Below, one piece after another: positions 34,555-46,398 of a stretch of 64,000 nucleotides of DNA. The translations under genes were made by a program, and so were the position numbers. The stretch is from Gnetum montanum (Eukaryota > Streptophyta > Gnetopsida > Gnetales > Gnetaceae), in NCBI GenBank assembly GCA_015680685.1, contig MNCI01010443.1, positions 1,996,564 to 2,060,563 of the forward strand. Direction: 5' to 3'. The number at the start of each line of letters is the position of its first letter. Positions within the stretch are counted from its first letter, which is position 1. The notes beneath the pieces were generated by a model. That model saw only the letters and a program-made list of their open reading frames with translations, was not told the DNA's origin and made no database searches.

Positions 34555-35451
34555 TGAGGTACCCCCTACACTCAACCATACGAATACAAGCATTCACACA
34601 CGATCTGGTCAAACTCTGCAGATGAGCTAGTTGTGGTATCTAGATAGTTACATGTTGATCGCAGTTCGTTGTTTTCCCACCTGGACTAGTATTTGCTTTG
34701 TCATGTATGGTTTGGTGCAGAGTGAGGTGTATGATGTGGTCCTAAGCTAGTGCTACTCCTAGAGGCAATGGTGAATAACTTCGTGTTAAGCTAAGAGGAA
34801 GTGGGAGAAGAGAATCTAAGCTAGCCTAAGTGTAATGAGCATTTGTCCTTAATCATCTATACACATCTTGGACCTCATGTACTACTTCTAGGATTACCAA
34901 GCATATATTACTTAAGTGCTCCTAGATATGCTACTGGGTTACCAAGTAGTCACACTTAAATGCTTGTGATTAAGTCATACTCATTCTGTGTTTAATAACA
35001 AGGATAGAAAATGAAGGGTAAGAAATGTTAATTAGGAAAATAATAAATAAAAATAATTGTAAGTAATTAAAACTAAGTGAATGTTGCAATGATGAAGTAA
35101 TCTCAATCTTTATTGCTGGTCATGTGCATGTCCAAGTACGTCACACTCAAATAAAGGTTCCATACAATTACAATCATCACACTGCAGGCATGCACTAGGG
35201 AAAGAGTTGAGAGAAACAAAAAATGAATAAAAAGACTCTACTACTACGTTTACTACTCTAAAACTTACTACCTTTTTTCCTGTGCACCCAAATGTGTATT
35301 TATAGGCTTATAGAGGGATCACAATATCGTGTATCCGATATCATTAGCTAGGCTGCGATATCAGGTACTCGATATTAGGGATCCAAGATTGGGACTCATC
35401 AAACTTGATATCTTATACCCGATATCAGGGGTTTGATATCAGGACTCATCA
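34555..35451 (-). repeat. Element A 3' LTR
   Basis: Plus strand begins TGATGAGTGGTGAGG and ends GGACTCATCA, 897 bp. Minus-strand TATAAATA at 35297-35304. The U3 end (35320-35450) has five GATATC palindromes. The polypurine tract follows as GTGGGGGTA on the minus strand (35452-35460). Confidence 0.92.
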
Positions 35452-35639
35452 TACCCCCACAATGAAATAAAAACACATCCTTGAGTCAAACAAAGTGAGG
35501 AATAAGTTCATTCAATTACAAACAGTGGATAGGTATGGGATTATTGAATGACTATGGATTGTTTCATGCCACAATGTGGGATTAAACAAAATTTGGACAC
35601 AAACACAAAATACAAAACTTGTGGAACTCATGTGGTTCT

Positions 35640-36065
35640 TAGTGCTGGTGGCTCCTCCATGGGTGCCTTTTCCTTTGTCCTACGCTCCAAACTTCTGAGA
35701 TTGATACCGTTGAAGAAGCGCTAGACGTTTCTTCTCTTCTACTCGAGGATTATGAGCTATCCATGCTGATGTTCCAATGTTTGATGGAGTCGGCAATTTC
35801 CATGGACATGACAGTTGTGGGAACACTTGATTGTCCTTGACATGCCATGCTACAAATAGCTGTCATTCCTCTTCATAGGCTTGGGCCCTAACCTCTCCAC
35901 CTTTTTTCTTGGCTAGATTGTGCAGTGATAGGAGTTCCTTGATAGTTGTTGAATGATTGTGCCTCCTACTCTACACATTCTACATGAGGTCCTTGGCCTC
36001 TGCCTCCCCCTGGGCATTTAATTGCACCTTAAGAAGGTCCTCCTTATTGTCCTCTTTTAGGGGCC
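35640..36065 (-). pseudogene. C-terminal remnant of the Athila accessory protein in element A
   Basis: In broken minus-strand frames this reads HNLAKKKGGEVRAQAYEEEW, LFVAWHVKDNQVFPQLSCPW, then a PxxIG.SA motif and NPRVEEKKRLALLQRY. It matches the end of the element B accessory frame (FAAWFVNLKELIPMLPCPW, PTHIGEAA, DPRSKEEKMRALLEAF) in order and spacing. The N-terminal part present in B is missing. The conserved CPW...P..IG...PR.EEK block suggests the C-terminus was under selection in the family. Confidence 0.65.
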
Positions 36066-37783
36066 ATCTATAATCACACAAAGATCAATTGTTAGTAAGG
36101 TTATTGAAATAAGTTCAATTATTTCATACCTTATTGCCTTTAATAAATTTTGAATTCTTTACTTAGTATGATTTTAGAGTTAGAAATTTTTTCAAGGAAG
36201 TTTCCCTAAAAGTTTAATGTTAGACCTGATTTGTTTAGGTGACACATAAAAGGACATGTAATGGTTTTGAGAAACGTTTGATAAAATGATGACAAAGGAA
36301 AGAATAGATTTGGCAATGAAGTACTCAAAGGATATAAAATGATGTGGTGGTATGCAACAAGTACAAATTAAAAAAGTTACACAAGTGGGTCCTCCCCAAA
36401 GTAGGTTCCAACCTATAATGCCCTTGCATAACCACACCTTAAAACGTCTGTAGGAATTAGAAGGGTTAAATGTAATCTACACTGATGCAACAAAACACAC
36501 ACATGTTGATACTACTGTGATGAGGTATAAATTCAATGCCACACAAGACACGGGTCACAAATACATTAACAGTGAGATGGGATGAACTGTAGAAGGGATT
36601 GCAGAGATTGAGACATGAGGTAACTAGCCCAAGATACGATGAATCTTGAGTGTAGGATGTGATTAATGTGTCATTAGCCCATTGCTCCAAAATCAAGACC
36701 AAGTCCATTCCTTCGATCAGTGACATCGCATTGCTTCATCTAATGATGGAAAACCATAAGAGCATCATGACAGTAAGGCATATGATCACTTGACGTTTTA
36801 TTGAAAGGAGGAGTGATTTGGAATTTCTTTGTGGTACGTTTGTTCTTGTCTGGCCACTTTAGAACACTATCTCTTCTCTTTTTTTTTTTGCCCCTTTTTT
36901 TTGATGCGTAATCTAGAGAAGTTGCCTACCTTCAGGCATGTTTACATGTCTTTCCAGTGGGACCCCCTAGAATAGCATTGGATTTCATTATTAAGTGCCT
37001 TTATTGCTCTTACTCCCATTGTTGTTAGATCTACAAGGATCTTAGTACAACCAAGCTGCATGATAACTCCTATAGATGTCACCAGAGAGAATCCACAAGT
37101 CCCCTTGATGTCACACCCTGGCCATTCCTTCTTAGTCCATCATTCTTCACTTTGGGCATAATGCGTGCAAAATTACTTTTAATTTTTCATGATGACAAGA
37201 ATATCATCATTCCCAAAGTAGAACCTCTTATTAATATAATGGGTGGGTGGATGTTGTGGGCTCGTTGTCCAAATAATTAGTCACCTGAGACTTGATAGCA
37301 TAGAACAACACCTCAACCAACAAGTCACGTGAGTGTTTTATTCATAGATGAGATTACCCATAAAAAGATAAAAAGATAAAATAATAAATAAAAATATGAA
37401 ACAACCAATAAAAAGATAAAACAATAAATTGAAAGATGAAAAACTGGAAAACAAAAAATTGTAAAATTAAAGAAAGGAAAACACATTTATTAATTCTATT
37501 TGTTAGAATGAGGGATATCCCCCATAACTAAACTTTTGATCATAGCAATAATTAATAAATAGAAGGGTTGGATCCATGCATTTTGGAAATATTGGAACTT
37601 GGTCACATCCAAACCACTAAGTTTCTTTTGATGTGGTGGTTGGAATGTACCCAAATTGGGGTGCACACACTGTATTAAAGTTGACATAGTGGGGCAAGTT
37701 AGAAGATGAGTTTAATTGATACAGAGTTGACCCACTATGACACCCTTGACTGTAAGATGGTATGCAAGGATAAATATGTCTCC
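36066..37783. other. Non-coding interior of element A
   Basis: No ORF with a known motif. The phrase GTGGGTCCTCCCCAAAGTAG at 36385-36404 parallels GGTGGGTCCTCCCCATAGTAG at 45126-45146 in element B, so this is the spacer that in B lies between integrase and the accessory frame. The rest is unassigned. Confidence 0.45.
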
Positions 37784-39558
37784 CTATGTGGCTATATTCA
37801 TTGGGCCATCTAGTTGTTGGAGTGTTGATTGATGGTCTAGATAAAGTAACACAAGGTATTGTGTTCGAGGAGAAGGATGCACCAGAGTGTTGAACTTGTG
37901 CTGAGTTCGAGGATGCAGTGGTCTCAGAACTGTGCTGCCCCTTTCTATGATCACGTCTAAAGAAGGGATGCCTTTGATGTTGTGGAGGGTTCCCACTATT
38001 GTTGATAGTAGCAACACAAGTAACATTCGTGGGTCAATGTTGTGGTGCAAAACCTATGCTGTGGTGAAAAACCTTCAAATACTATTGGTGGTGATGTAGA
38101 ATGAGGTGAAAGATGAGAATATTGAGGATAAGAAGAAATATAAGAAACATGAGGTGGTGATCCTATGGAAGAGGATATGGGATGATAGTACTTAGGAGAA
38201 TAATAACAATGTGATGAGATAGAGAATGTTGACTCGGTTGGTGAAATAGGATGCTGAACCTGATAAGCGCTTGGGTTCAGATGATATGAAGGGTGTGACC
38301 AGCTTGCGGGTGGCCTCCCCCATGACTGGGATTTTTTCCATTGTGATTGACCATAGTATTTTTGTAAGAACTATGGATGTAACATTCTTCCCCAATGCTC
38401 ATATAAATGTGACAGGATTGGGCATTGACCTTTGGGGTGATCATACAAGAAAATGCTACATTGATACATATGATTAGTAATTGAGTTCTTATTCTCTTCA
38501 ACCCTCCTTTCTGATTATCTAAGGGTGTTCTGTCCTGCTTCTTGGTTCGTCATGGTTCTACCTCTAATAGTGTTGGCATATTCTCTGCATTTTTCATTTA
38601 TCCATTCCATCATCTTATTGATCTTTGCCTCAATTTCATCTAGTGATTGTAGTATCAACAAAGATGATTCCACCTCCTTGAGGTGAGTTGATTTCTCCTC
38701 TTCATGATTATGGACCTTTGCTAATTTGAGATTTTGGTCCTTTTGAGAGCTTTCAACATTCTCCCATTTAGCCATTTCTCCTTCTTCTTTTGTTACCCAC
38801 TTAATAAGCTCTTGGAATTGGTGGGTTTGTAGCTCATATAGTTGACCTAGGGCATACATCCCTAGGGTTTCCCTTGTCTCGTTATGGAGCCCATCTATGA
38901 TGTGGTATATTAGCCTTTCCTCAAAGAATCTATGGGCTAGGCAGTTGTTTAACAATGCATAATATCTTTTTAAGGCCATGTACAAGGGTTCATGTTGCAC
39001 TTTTTTCCACTCTTGGATTTGTTTCCTCAAGGCTAACACTCTTGCATAAGTTTGATATCTTTCATTGAAGAGTTCTATCATTGTTGGCCAATGTCAAATT
39101 GATTTTGGTCTTAAGGACATATACCATACTTTTTCTTGGCCAACAAGTGTGAGAGGAAAGAGCTTAAGTTTTTGCCATTCATTATCAATATTGTTCCATA
39201 CATAGGCATCATGGAAGGCTTGTAAATGATGTTGCAGATCTAAATGATAGCCTCCTAAAAATTTGGAAAAGTTTTTTAAATCAATCCTGGGTAGACGAAT
39301 TTTCTTATGATGCCTATGGAATATTTGAATAGCCTCTTGTATATGAATTAGGCTCTTAGTGGCTAGTAGGGGTTCATCATCATTAGGTAGGTTATGAATT
39401 TATGAATTGGGATGATGTTGTCTTCGTTTATGTACATAGGAGACCCCTACATAAGATTGAGCACTCCAAACTTTGTCTTCATCATCATATAATTTGTTGG
39501 TTCTCCAATGAATTGCCTTACTAGTTGTTGCGTTGTCATAGTCTTGTGAGAGAGACAT
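37784..39558 (-). pseudogene. Element A gag
   Basis: One frame from ATG 39558 (MSLSQDYDNATTSKAIHW) to about 38515, with stops near 39395 and 39093. The capsid core shows FSKFLGGYHLDLQHHLQAF, AYVWNNIDNEWQKLKLFPL and ALRKQIQEWKKVQHEPLYMA. A Glu/Lys-rich helical region follows (KEEGEMAKWENVESSQKDQN). Then the cysteine motif CSIFLYDHPKGQCPILSHL replaces a standard CCHC knuckle and is shared with element B (CGICQYEHPKGCCPMVSHL). The Pro/Ser/Tyr-rich C-terminal tail is broken. This is the only capsid gene of element A. Confidence 0.75.
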
Positions 39559-39672
39559 TGTTGTGAACCGTGTGTGACTTAATTAAAATTGATTTCTTTT
39601 CTAAGAGATATATTGTGAATACTTTGTTACAGTGATCTTTTAGGATATAACTAATCTAAATAACTAGTACCG

Positions 39673-39691
39673 TCCCCAGCAATGGCACCAA
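39673..39691 (-). other. Element A primer-binding site, tRNA-Asp type
   Basis: Minus strand TGGTGCCATTGCTGGGGA directly after the 5' LTR; three transitions from the perfect complement of tRNA-Asp. Confidence 0.8.
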
Positions 39692-40388
39692 TGATGAGTG
39701 GTGAGGTACCCCTACACTCAACCATACGAATACAAGTGTTCATGCACGATCCAATCGAACTCCGTAGACGGGCTAGTTGTGGTATCTAGATAGTTACACG
39801 TTGATCATAGTTCATTGTCTTCCCACCTAGACTAGTATTTTCTTTGTCACATATGGTTTAGTCCAGAGTGAGGTGTATGATGTGGTCCTAAGCTAGTGCT
39901 ACTCCTAGAGGCAATGGTAAATAACTTCGTGTTAAGCTAAGAGGAAGTGGTAGAAGAGAATCTAAGCTAGCCTAAGTGTGATGATAATCCATCCTTAATC
40001 ATCTGTACATATCTTGGACCTTGTGTACTACTTCTAGGATTACCAAGCATATATTACTTGAGCACTCCTAGATACACTACTGGGTTACCAAGTAGTCACA
40101 CTTAAATGCTCATGATTAAGTCCTACTCATTCCGCATATAATAATAGGGATAGAAAATGAAGGGTAATAAATATTAATTAGTAAAATAATAAATAACAAT
40201 AACAGTAAGTAATTAAAATTAAGTGAGCAATGATGAAGTAGTCTTGATCTTTATTGTCAATCATGTGCATGTCCAAGTACGTCACACTCGAATAAAGGTT
40301 CCATACAATTATAATCATCACACTGTGGGCATGCACTGAAGAAAGATTTGAGAGGAACTAAAAATGAACAAAAAGACTCTACTACTAC
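39692..40388 (-). repeat. Element A 5' LTR, first piece
   Basis: TGATGAGTGGTGAGG... as in the 3' LTR, up to CTACTACTAC, where element B is inserted. Resumes at 53681. The last five bases, ACTAC (40384-40388), are the left target duplication of B. Confidence 0.92.
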
Positions 40389-41303
40389 TAATAAGCGGCT
40401 AGGTACCCCTACGTCCAACCATACGAACATGAGCGTTCACACACGATCCAGTCAAACTCCGCATACTGTAAGCAGTAAACATGCACCAGACTTCTAACTA
40501 GTGAAACCTTGGGTTAGAATGGTCGTTGTCATTCTAATATCACTTGTAAAGTTCTATTGTGATGGTTAAGTGAGACTAAGGCTAATGATTTTTATATCTT
40601 TTTAATTATCTTTTTCAGCGACTAAGTGAGGTATGAAACTAATGAATAAACTATTATCTAATCTCTAATTATCCTAGTGTATATGCCAACTACTCCTAGC
40701 ATAAGCATCCGTTCCCATCCTGCGAGCACGTTCTGAGCATTTCCTAACACTGCTGGGTTACCAGACGTTAAGCATCGCTGGGTTTACCAAGTGTTTGGAT
40801 TACGTTCGAGATGGTCATACTTATGTCTTTTACAAACTACGAATGAACACTAACAATTGAAATTATAATAATGAAAACATAAATAATTGATGAGTAACCA
40901 ATCAAGCATAAACATCTTAAACTAGTAAATGCATGAAACAACTAAGTCCAAATGCTGCAAGGATTGCATGAACAGTTCGTCTTTACTGCCGTCATCCCAA
41001 TGGGCTCAAATACATCACCACTCGAATAAATATTCAATTGTGTTTCATACACCTGCTACAGGCACTTGGAAAATATTCTATCTCTTGTGGGAGAAAACTG
41101 CAAGAGCTTCACTATCACTACACAAAAAGATGCCTAAATGAAGTGGAAGGCCCTCATATTTATAGATCCGGGAAGGGTGGCTGCGTATACGGGGCCCCAT
41201 TGACGTAGGGTGGCTACGTCAACTAGCCCGCGTCGACATGGCCGCATATATGCAGCCTCGTATACACGGCCCAGTCAACACATTGACTTTTGACACTTCA
41301 TCA
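40389..41303 (-). repeat. Element B 3' LTR
   Basis: Plus strand begins TAATAAGCGG (TG mutated to TA) and ends CACTTCATCA, 915 bp. Minus-strand TATAAATA at 41157-41164, with GTATAC and GCATATATGC palindromes just upstream of it in the element sense. Polypurine tract GTGGGGGTA (minus) follows at 41304-41312. Confidence 0.92.
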
Positions 41304-41553
41304 TACCCCCACGACTGAGAAAATACTCGTCCTTGAGTTACTTTACAATTTGGAAGGTATGGATTCTTATTTACAACACACATAACTTAAACACATAAAT
41401 GAAACATACATGACACAAGATGAATTTACCAAGTGCCTGAGTAACAGAGCAGGAAAAATTACAAAAATGGCAGTGTTCAAAGAAACAATTGAATGCCTCG
41501 CTAGTCCTGGAGCCTCTACAGTGTAAGAAGATGTACAAAATTGCTGGAGGAGA

Positions 41554-44382
41554 TCACACCATCCCTGGGGGCGGTGGTTTTGACAGACCTTCTCCAGCCT
41601 CTAGCCCATGCGTTGGTGGCAGCACTGATATCGGTAGCCCCACGGTAGCTGCAACTTTTGGAGACAGCCAGAATGCCTCCAAGAGAGCCCTCATTTTCTC
41701 TTCTTTGCTTCTGGGGTCGTTCACGGTCTAGGCAGCTTCTCCAATGTGTGTTGGAACTAGAATTTCCCAAGGACAAGGCAACATTGGGATGAGTTCTTTC
41801 AAATTGACAAACCAGGCTGCAAAATATTTGCGTTCAATATCGAACGCATGGATTAATGCTTGTAGTTGCTGGTAGTCACACATTCTTTGGGCCAGGTCCT
41901 TCACAACGGTACGTTGGCCTTCAAAGCTTGTACAGAGGACCTCAAGTTCCACGTTTGCTATTGCCAGCTTCTGTTTTATTTCCTTGTGCGCCTAGAACTC
42001 ACCCTTGTATAGAGAATATGAGGCGGTCACTTGTTTCTCTAGCCCTGACCATGGTCTCCCAACTGTGAGCATAGCCAAGTTTCCATACCAAAGGTTGGCT
42101 AACTCCATGTATTCTATCATTTCTTCAATTTGCAGCTCCTTTAGGTAGATTTCAGCTTTGTTGTAGGCATTCAATCCATCGAATATGGATGGCCATACAT
42201 TACCTCCTTCTCAGAGCTTCTGGAGCACTTGGTTCATCTAGGCCTTAGTGACTTGAATGTGCTTTTTGTTCACCTCTTTCTGCAATCCCACTTGGTCCCT
42301 GTAATGATTTTTTACTCTTTCAAACTTTAGGGCCTCGTTCTTCCAAGCGAAAATTTCGATTGCAGACTTCTATCACAATGCCTGAACTTCCTCCATTGAT
42401 AGATTTCGATTCTTAGTAGCCAACCTTCTTATATTTGTGTTCACCCTAGCTAGCTCCTCTTGCTATTGGTGGATGAAATCTTTCATGTGCTCGTTCTCTG
42501 CACCAACATTATGTAGGCAATGAACTTCGGTGATCAACTACACATTCTCTTGGTGAACCTTGGCCAAGTCTTTCTCTAAATTATATGCTCGAGTGTCTAC
42601 TATGGCCTTATCTAGGATTGTCGTCTCCCTTTCATCCTCAACGACCTGTAGTTTAAGCTAAAGCTGTTGGAAAGCTTCATCTCTAGTGATCTCATGGTCA
42701 AGGATAGCCAAATCGACAAGCTGGGCTCTTAATTGGGCAACCTCCATTGTCAAGCATTGACAAGAAGCTTGAGTAGCCTCTAGTTGCCCTTCCAAAACAA
42801 AGCTTTTACCCCTTGCCGATAGTAGCTTCGACTGGGTTGCAATGATGTTGTCCGAAAGATCAAAGACATTCAGAAGCGGTTGCCCAATTCCTACTAGTTG
42901 GTCCAACATTTCTTCATGTTGGGCTACATCCATCTTGCTATGTGAAGTTCTAGCAGACATCTGTACATATTGTAGTCCATGGATGTCTGGTACACGTGCT
43001 ATCGATGCATTGAGAGTGGTAGAAATGATATTAGTAACCACTTAGGCTACAACTTCTTATCCCTGGTGCTGCATCACCAGGACCGTCGCCCCCTCACCAT
43101 CCTCCAAGCATATCAAGAAGGTAGTAGCATTCCCTAAGATTTTAGGGAATAACTACTGGGTTGCAATTGATACATCTCGGATGCTTGGATTTGTTCTGGT
43201 TGGAATGGGTGCTTGGGTGGTAGAAAATATTGACCTTGCCCTTTCAAGAAAGCTGACTGATTGCACCACTTACTCTAAGTAACTCATGGCAAGACAATAG
43301 ACCGAAGGATCATCTCCTCCACCAATTCTCCCAGATTGCTCTCGTTGATTCTAGAGAATTTCTTGGATCTCGCAGATGTATGTTGCTATTGTTTGCGAGC
43401 CTGGCTGCATTTTTTTCATAGGTGGTGGAGGTGGTTGCTGCTCTTCCTCTGTCTGTGTGGTGGTAGGCATTTTGTCTTTCATCATTTCTCACCACGAGGC
43501 AATTGGGGCATGCCGGATGATATCATTAGAGTACTGTGCTATCCCTGCCCATTTGCATAGCTTTTGGATTAGGCAGGGAAAAGGGAGAGCGCATCTTCCA
43601 TGTTCATTCTCTATGAACCTCTTTTCAATTTCCAAAAATAATAGCTATGGAAGACTCATGGGAAATTTCCCACTCAAGGTAGCACACGCATGAGCAAAGA
43701 AGGCAGTGATTTTGCTAGGTCTTACCATTAGATTCAGATGGTAAGACGCTACCTTTGAATAGACTCTCTCTGCCGTGGTCAAGGAGCCAAATTCCTTACG
43801 CTCTACCCCATAGCACCATTGGATCCATTGCACCTTTACCTCTGGATCGTCCTTCTTAGGAATTTCCACCACATCTGCCCCAATTTCAAGCAACCCTAGA
43901 GCTTGCGCTATTGCTTCTGAAGAGTAAGAGACATATATGTCCTTGATTCTTACTCTTAACCCTAGCTGCCGATTTTTCTAGAAGAGATATGTTTCTCCTA
44001 AGTACCATTCACCACTGGTTGTGATGATTGGCCACATCGGAGAGCTCTACAATTGAAGTCTCACATCTTCTGGAGTGTTTGAAAGGAATGGCCCAAAATT
44101 TAACTCTTGGAGGACCTTCCATTGCACCTCACGTGGCATGATAGCATCAAGGCAGGCTTGGGTCAATGTGATCTCAAGCCACAGTGCTATCCCAGGCATC
44201 TCATCCCCTAGTGATTTGCACACCAAGAATCTCCTCTTCGGGAATCTGGTGGACAAATTCCACGTCAGGTTGTTCACGAAAGGGTCTAGTTGCATGAGAA
44301 CCCTACGCATACTCTGGCGATTGCACTCCTCATCCCCTTCCCGTATGTGGGTGCTTGTCCCTTGGTTGCCATGGTCCTTCAT
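41554..44382 (-). pseudogene. Element B accessory protein frame (942 codons, sense, after integrase)
   Basis: A single minus-strand frame with no shift over 2.8 kb but about 17 stops, all TAG, TAA or TGA positions that C-to-T in CAG, CAA or CGA explains. N-terminal region (44382-43560) is globular: LDPFVNNLTWNLSTRFPKRR, YVSYSSEAIAQALGLLEIG, SYHLNLMVRPSKITAFFAHA and PFPCLIQKLCKWAGI; the last pattern recalls FPSLIT.LC..AGV of 'putative plant transposon protein' families and may be related to Athila ORF-1. A Pro/Gln linker (QQPPPPPMKKMQ) leads to about 450 residues of coiled-coil character, then a short block FAAWFVNL...LPCPW...PTHIG. Role unknown. Start chosen as first ATG of the open frame; not proven. 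Confidence 0.6.
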
Positions 44383-44604
44383 CCCTTGGATGCCTTAGTT
44401 TTGGTACCATCTAAAAACAAACATAACCATCCATTAGACCATTCAAAAGTAGCCTAAAATGGTCTGTATATACCTTTTTTAGCTTGACCAAGTTATGTTA
44501 ATGGCACAGGCACACTGTTAAGTCTCCTGAAGTGTTAAGTTAGGGGTTAGGGCCAAAGGTTTTGTAATTAACAACTAAGTGCAATTAATTACACAAGGGC
44601 ACCA

Positions 44605-44631
<27 letters not shown>
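44605..44631. repeat. Poly(C) run of 27
   Basis: An uninterrupted C run (G on the element sense strand) in the leader of the accessory frame, between the internal TATA box and the ATG. Length may be an assembly artefact. Confidence 0.95.
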
Positions 44632-44635
<4 letters not shown>

Positions 44636-44779
44636 ACTAAGTGCATACCTCCAAGCTACATAAAAGGAAAAGGATAGGTTCATGTGAACACGCAATGGAA
44701 TGTAGATGTGTTGGGAAGGGTTAGGAAGAAAAAATGGTAAAAATTCCCCTCAAATTGGACTCTAAATGATGAAAAATAC

Positions 44780-44900
44780 AAAGTGCGATGGGGTATATAT
44801 AGGGGTTGGGCACTGCGTCGATGGAGCCATGTATACGTGGCCGCGTATACGCAGCACTGTTCACCCGCGGACCAACATTGACCAACCCAAAAAACACCCG
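44780..44900 (-). promoter_or_regulatory. LTR-like internal promoter module of element B
   Basis: On the minus strand: TTGGTCAATGTTGG, then two GTATAC palindromes around GCGGCC, CATCGACGCAG, then TATATATA (44801-44794). The B LTR has the same order: GTCAATG...GTATACG...GCGGCC...GTCGACGC...TATAAATA. The module lies about 400 bp before the accessory ATG. It suggests a separate transcript for the accessory protein. Confidence 0.5.
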
Positions 44901-44901
44901 A

Positions 44902-46398
44902 AATGAAAAATTTAAAAATCCAAATTGAGGTGATTGAAACGCAGAAAAGGCCTAATCATGGCTAAAGACAAGAGGAAGGGAATTAAGAGTGAAAACAAAA
45001 TAAAATTGGAGGATGTGGGTCAGAAAGAACTTAAGCGAGGATGAAATCGAATGATGGAACACTAAAACAATGAACCAAGAAATCCAAAGGAGTGGAGACT
45101 TAACAGGAAAAACCAAGAATATGTAGGTGGGTCCTCCCCATAGTAGACAACAGCTGTATAGCCCCTGCATACCCTTGACACTAGGGACTGTGGGCCCAGG
45201 AGCTGATAAATGATGTTACTAGTGAAGACTCCAAACCAAGAGAAAACTGCCAAGGCATGAGAGACCAACAGGAAACATGATGAACACACAACATAAAAAG
45301 GGTAGTGAGGTGAGTACGAAGAGAAGCGAGAATGGAAGGAGAGGAGAAAATGCAAAGTCAGAGTGTCAACCACATGAAACCCCACGTGCAAGCATGGTTA
45401 AGTGACCCGGTAGAACCTTTCCTAAGATCAGACCCAAAACCATCCACGACCAGTGACCTCACAGCTATAGACGAAGTCCTGACCATCCCCCAAGGAAATA
45501 GGAATGACCACACAGAAAACCACCACTCCAGGAAACGTGAAAAGAGGGAAGTGAAACAAGAAAAAGTTAGAGGGGACTAAGGAAGTCCCATAATGAATGT
45601 GGGTGGCCCGTGAGAGGTGGTCTAAGGGGTGTGCTTTGAATTCCCACCACGATATATTTTTTTTTCTTTTTATGCGAGGGAACCACACCATGTGAAGACC
45701 CGTGTGTGTGTGCATGCATCCGACCAAGGGGTGTGCTTTGAATCCTCAAATTATTTTTTTTTTGTTTATTTTGTGCTTTTTCTCTTTCCTTTCTTTTTTC
45801 TTTTGAATTTTTTCTCTTGAATGAGGACCACATCATGCAAGCTTGAACTGCCTAAAAACTTCTGTGGAGAGAGACGTGGAGTGGGAGGAAATCCGTAAGG
45901 ACACACTAGCAACCCAGGGAATAGAATAGAACAACGAATAAAGCATTCCCCTTGAAGTCACACCAAATTCAAACTAGTGGGTCATCCTGCAGTCAGGGAA
46001 CTACACAAGTCACACATTCATTAAAACATTTTTAATTGAAGGGGTTTCATGTGCATGACACAAGGAAAACCATGAGATGGTGAATGGGTAGATGAGATGG
46101 ACTCACTGCCGAGTGTATGAAGTGGAATGACGTAAAACCAAGGACAACCATGCAAAGGTGGGAACCAGAAAACTAGGAAGACTATTACGATACCCATCGT
46201 AATAAAAACTGACCATGCCAAAACAATAGGATGACGACAAAAATTAAACAAAAAGAGCACAAAAATGGAAAACAAATAAGTGTAAAACAAAAAAATTGGA
46301 AAACAAAACAAAAAGAAAGGTAGAAAACAAAGAAGTGGAAAACAAAACAAAAAAGTATAAAAATAATAATAAAATGGTGAGGGGTGTAGGGAAGTGGA
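44902..46398. other. Spacer between integrase and accessory frame of element B
   Basis: No recognised protein. It includes the phrase GGTGGGTCCTCCCCATAGTAG shared with element A, a direct repeat AAGGGGTGTGCTTTGAAT (45624-45641 and 45726-45743), T-rich tracts and an A-rich tract at 46230-46375. ORFs here are low-complexity. Confidence 0.5.

Noticed and set aside
45629-45836. Short ORFs in the T-rich spacer of element B
   Set aside because: Low-complexity Phe/Lys runs from poly(T)/poly(A) tracts.
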